NCBI GenBank assembly: GCA_051453625.1
Contig: JBOZIK010000001.1
Location: 161,362,373 to 161,426,372 of the forward strand
Origin: Welwitschia mirabilis
Taxonomy: Eukaryota; Gnetophyta; Gnetopsida; Welwitschiales
Direction: 5' to 3'
Length of the DNA stretch: 64,000 bases
Positions 62,363 through 64,000 of this stretch are shown here, piece by piece. The notes under the pieces were generated by a model that saw only the letters and a list, made by a program, of their open reading frames with translations, did no database searches and was not told the origin of the DNA. Within the stretch, counting starts at the first letter, position 1. Each line of letters opens with the position of its first letter. The position numbers and the translations under genes were made by a program.

Positions 62363-62705
62363 TTAAGTAGTATGTAGGCTCACTAAGTCCAAAAAATGTT
62401 TGAAATTTACCTTGGGAAGAGACTTGGTTAGCATATCAGTAGGATTTTGTGAAGTATGTATCTTTTGTACAATAATGTCTCCTATAGCAAGGGTATCTCT
62501 AATATAATAATGCTTCACATCAATGTGTTTGGTCCTTGAGTGATACATATCATTATTCATAAGATGAATAAGACTTTGGCTATCATAGAATACCATAGTC
62601 ATGTTTTGGAGTATACTTAGTTTAGTCACTAAACCTTGAAGCCATGTAGCTTCTTTGACACCTTTAATTACTGAAACGTATTCTGCGTCAGTTGTGGATA
62701 ATACA
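62363..62705 (-). pseudogene. copia-4 RNase H C-terminal fragment
   Basis: The minus-strand frame is open from the gap edge at 62705 to the stop at 62363. It encodes LSTTDAEYVSV, KEATWLQGL, VFYDSQSLIHLMNN, HSRTKHIDVKHYYIRD and PTDMLTKSLP. These are the second half of Ty1/copia RNase H, including the T-E-A-E-Y (here T-D-A-E-Y), D-S-Q-S and H-I-D motifs and the closing A-D-M-L-T-K segment. RNase H degrades the RNA strand during reverse transcription. The frame is uninterrupted here, making this the best preserved coding piece in the window. Gap 62706-62805 follows, and no upstream pol was seen beyond it, so the element looks truncated. Confidence 0.85.
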
Positions 62706-62805
62706 NNNNNNNNNNNNNNNNNNNNNNNNNNNNNNNNNNNNNNNNNNNNNNNNNNNNNNNNNNNNNNNNNNNNNNNNNNNNNNNNNNNNNNNNNNNNNNN
62801 NNNNN

Positions 62806-63400
62806 ATTTTAATATTTCTTCATTCTTTACTATAATTCATTTTCTAAGGTCTTTGTTTTGTAAAAAATTTCTTGTAATGTAATTTATATCTATAGTTCAT
62901 GCAAAATTTTTGTTAGTTTATTGAATCATTACACTTACCTATTATATTCACTAAGAGACTATTTTATTTTGTTTTTGTAATGCAATCTATGTTTTGTAAT
63001 GTGTACTTAATTCTAGATCTATAACAACATGAGTTATCACAAAAAATGAGGGACAAAAATTCCAAACAAAAGAAATAGAAGTCCAATCAAATCAGAATAA
63101 AGGTTTGAATGTGCAGTAGCTTAAGGAAAGCCTCTAATTAGAAATGAATGCAAAGGAGCAATTACACAAGAATCTCTAATTTTTAATGAAGGCAAACGAG
63201 GAGACAGAGCTAAACACTTTGAATTTGAAGGAGCTTAATGAGTGTCTCATTGAGATGGTATTTATCCTTAGAGAGGAGAACAAATTCCTTCATAACAAAA
63301 TTAATTACTTACAAAGATTTGACTACTCACATAAGAAAACTTCTAAAATAGTTATAGGTCTCTGCCAACAAGAACTTTAATCAAACAGTATGCAAATGAA
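62806..63400. other. Unassigned DNA between two copia ends
   Basis: The plus-strand open frame at 63186-63380 encodes a Glu, Lys, Leu and Asn-rich helix-like peptide with possible heptads that I do not recognise. The stretch may be partly the LTR or flank of copia-5. Confidence 0.35.
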
Positions 63401-63658
63401 TGAACTTAGGAATAACAAACAGGAAGCAGTGGAGGTAGAAGTCCAAGTTATAAGATCAGACAAAGGTAACATTAAAACCACCTAGAAGAGGAACGTGTGA
63501 GTGATGTACGCAGGAGCAATGGGCCAAAGGTGACTAAGGAAAGACCAACTCATGCATTTAAATAGAGGTGAAGTGCATGTAGATTTATCACAAACTATGT
63601 GCACTTATTACCTTGCTCTTATGGATGTCCGCCCATACTTTAAGCCACATCCTCAACA
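63401..63658 (-). repeat. 3' LTR start of copia-5
   Basis: The minus strand starts TGTTGAGGATGTGGC at 63658 after the polypurine tract and has a TTTAAATA box near 63557-63565. The far end of the LTR was not identified; 63401 is a working limit. Confidence 0.4.
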
Positions 63659-63675
63659 ATCTCCACCTTGGCTCA
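63659..63675 (-). promoter_or_regulatory. Polypurine tract of copia-5
   Basis: The minus strand reads GAGCCAAGGTGGAGAT, identical to the tract at 62325-62340. Confidence 0.75.
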
Positions 63676-64000
63676 AATCTGACATAAGCCTATTAAGTCC
63701 AAACATTATTTGTACTTGACCTTTGGAAGAGACGTGATTAACATGTCAATAGGATTTTGTGAAGTATGTATCTTCTGTACAACAATGTCTCCTATAGCAA
63801 GAGTATCTCTAATATAGTAATGCCTAACATCAATGTTTTTAGTTCTTGAGTGATACATATCGTTCTGAGTTAGATGAATAGAACTTTAGCTATTACAAAA
63901 TATTGTAGTCTCATCTTGGGGTATACCAAGTTGAATAACTAAACCTCGAAGCCATGTAGCTTCTTTGACACCTTCAGTTACTAAAATATACTTAGCTTCA
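63676..64000 (-). pseudogene. copia-5 RNase H C-terminal fragment
   Basis: This minus-strand sequence closely parallels 62341-62690. It encodes the same RNase H tail (KEATWL, H-I-D and A-D-M-L-T-K regions) but with more damage, including stops. It runs off the right end of the window, so the rest of the element lies beyond it. Confidence 0.75.

Overview
This is a repeat-dominated, strongly AT-rich stretch of a land-plant nuclear genome, most likely a flowering plant and a heterochromatic or pericentromeric block. The evidence is a set of decayed plant-type Ty1/copia and Ty3/gypsy LTR retrotransposons with initiator-Met-tRNA primer sites, a CACTA-type transposon end, and one exon-like piece of a plant receptor-like cytoplasmic kinase. 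I found no intact host gene, tRNA, rRNA or CRISPR array. Most open frames present are short accidents in AT-rich DNA, run through N gaps, or lie antisense to decayed transposon genes. Nine N gaps are present (8304-8338, 17522-17531, 19533-19692, 23009-23655, 28652-28655, 28901-28910, 36729-37635, 57688-58170, 62706-62805).

Layout: 240-640, spaced TCGACC-like repeats. 1440-3180, a degenerate tandem array whose unit carries an AAAACCTAGGTTTT palindrome. 4466-13989, a full-length minus-strand copia element (copia-1) with both LTRs, TTAAA target-site duplication, gag, protease, integrase and the end of RNase H, lacking the reverse transcriptase core. 14000-26690, mostly unassigned AT-rich DNA. 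26690-27470, a minus-strand gypsy gag fragment. 30702-40260, a plus-strand Ty3/gypsy element with an antisense ORF and a minisatellite between the 5' LTR and gag. It is followed directly by a second, truncated copy of its 5' internal region (40261 to about 41285). 41850-43640, another gypsy gag-protease fragment. 44352-52529, a plus-strand copia element (copia-2) with GAAAA target duplication that keeps gag and an extra 3' ORF but has no recognisable pol. 53500-56348, the 3' end of a third copia element (minus), cut by a CACTA-like end at 56349. 57655-58230, a minisatellite collapsed into a gap. 60665-61024, a kinase exon fragment. 61200-61490, a promoter-like segment. 61.8-64.0 kb, the 3' ends of two related minus-strand copia elements.

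The elements are nested or abutted and heavily mutated. Many in-frame stops fall where Trp, Gln or Arg codons are expected and several catalytic residues are replaced, often by G-to-A changes. This is what long-term cytosine methylation and deamination produces. The most unusual feature is the antisense ORF (about 33652 to 31288) of the gypsy element: the second copy preserves the same reading frame and the same stop position. Also notable are the pol-less copia-2, an AGATGTCT/AGACATCT motif cluster shared by the copia LTRs, and the palindrome-bearing tandem array.
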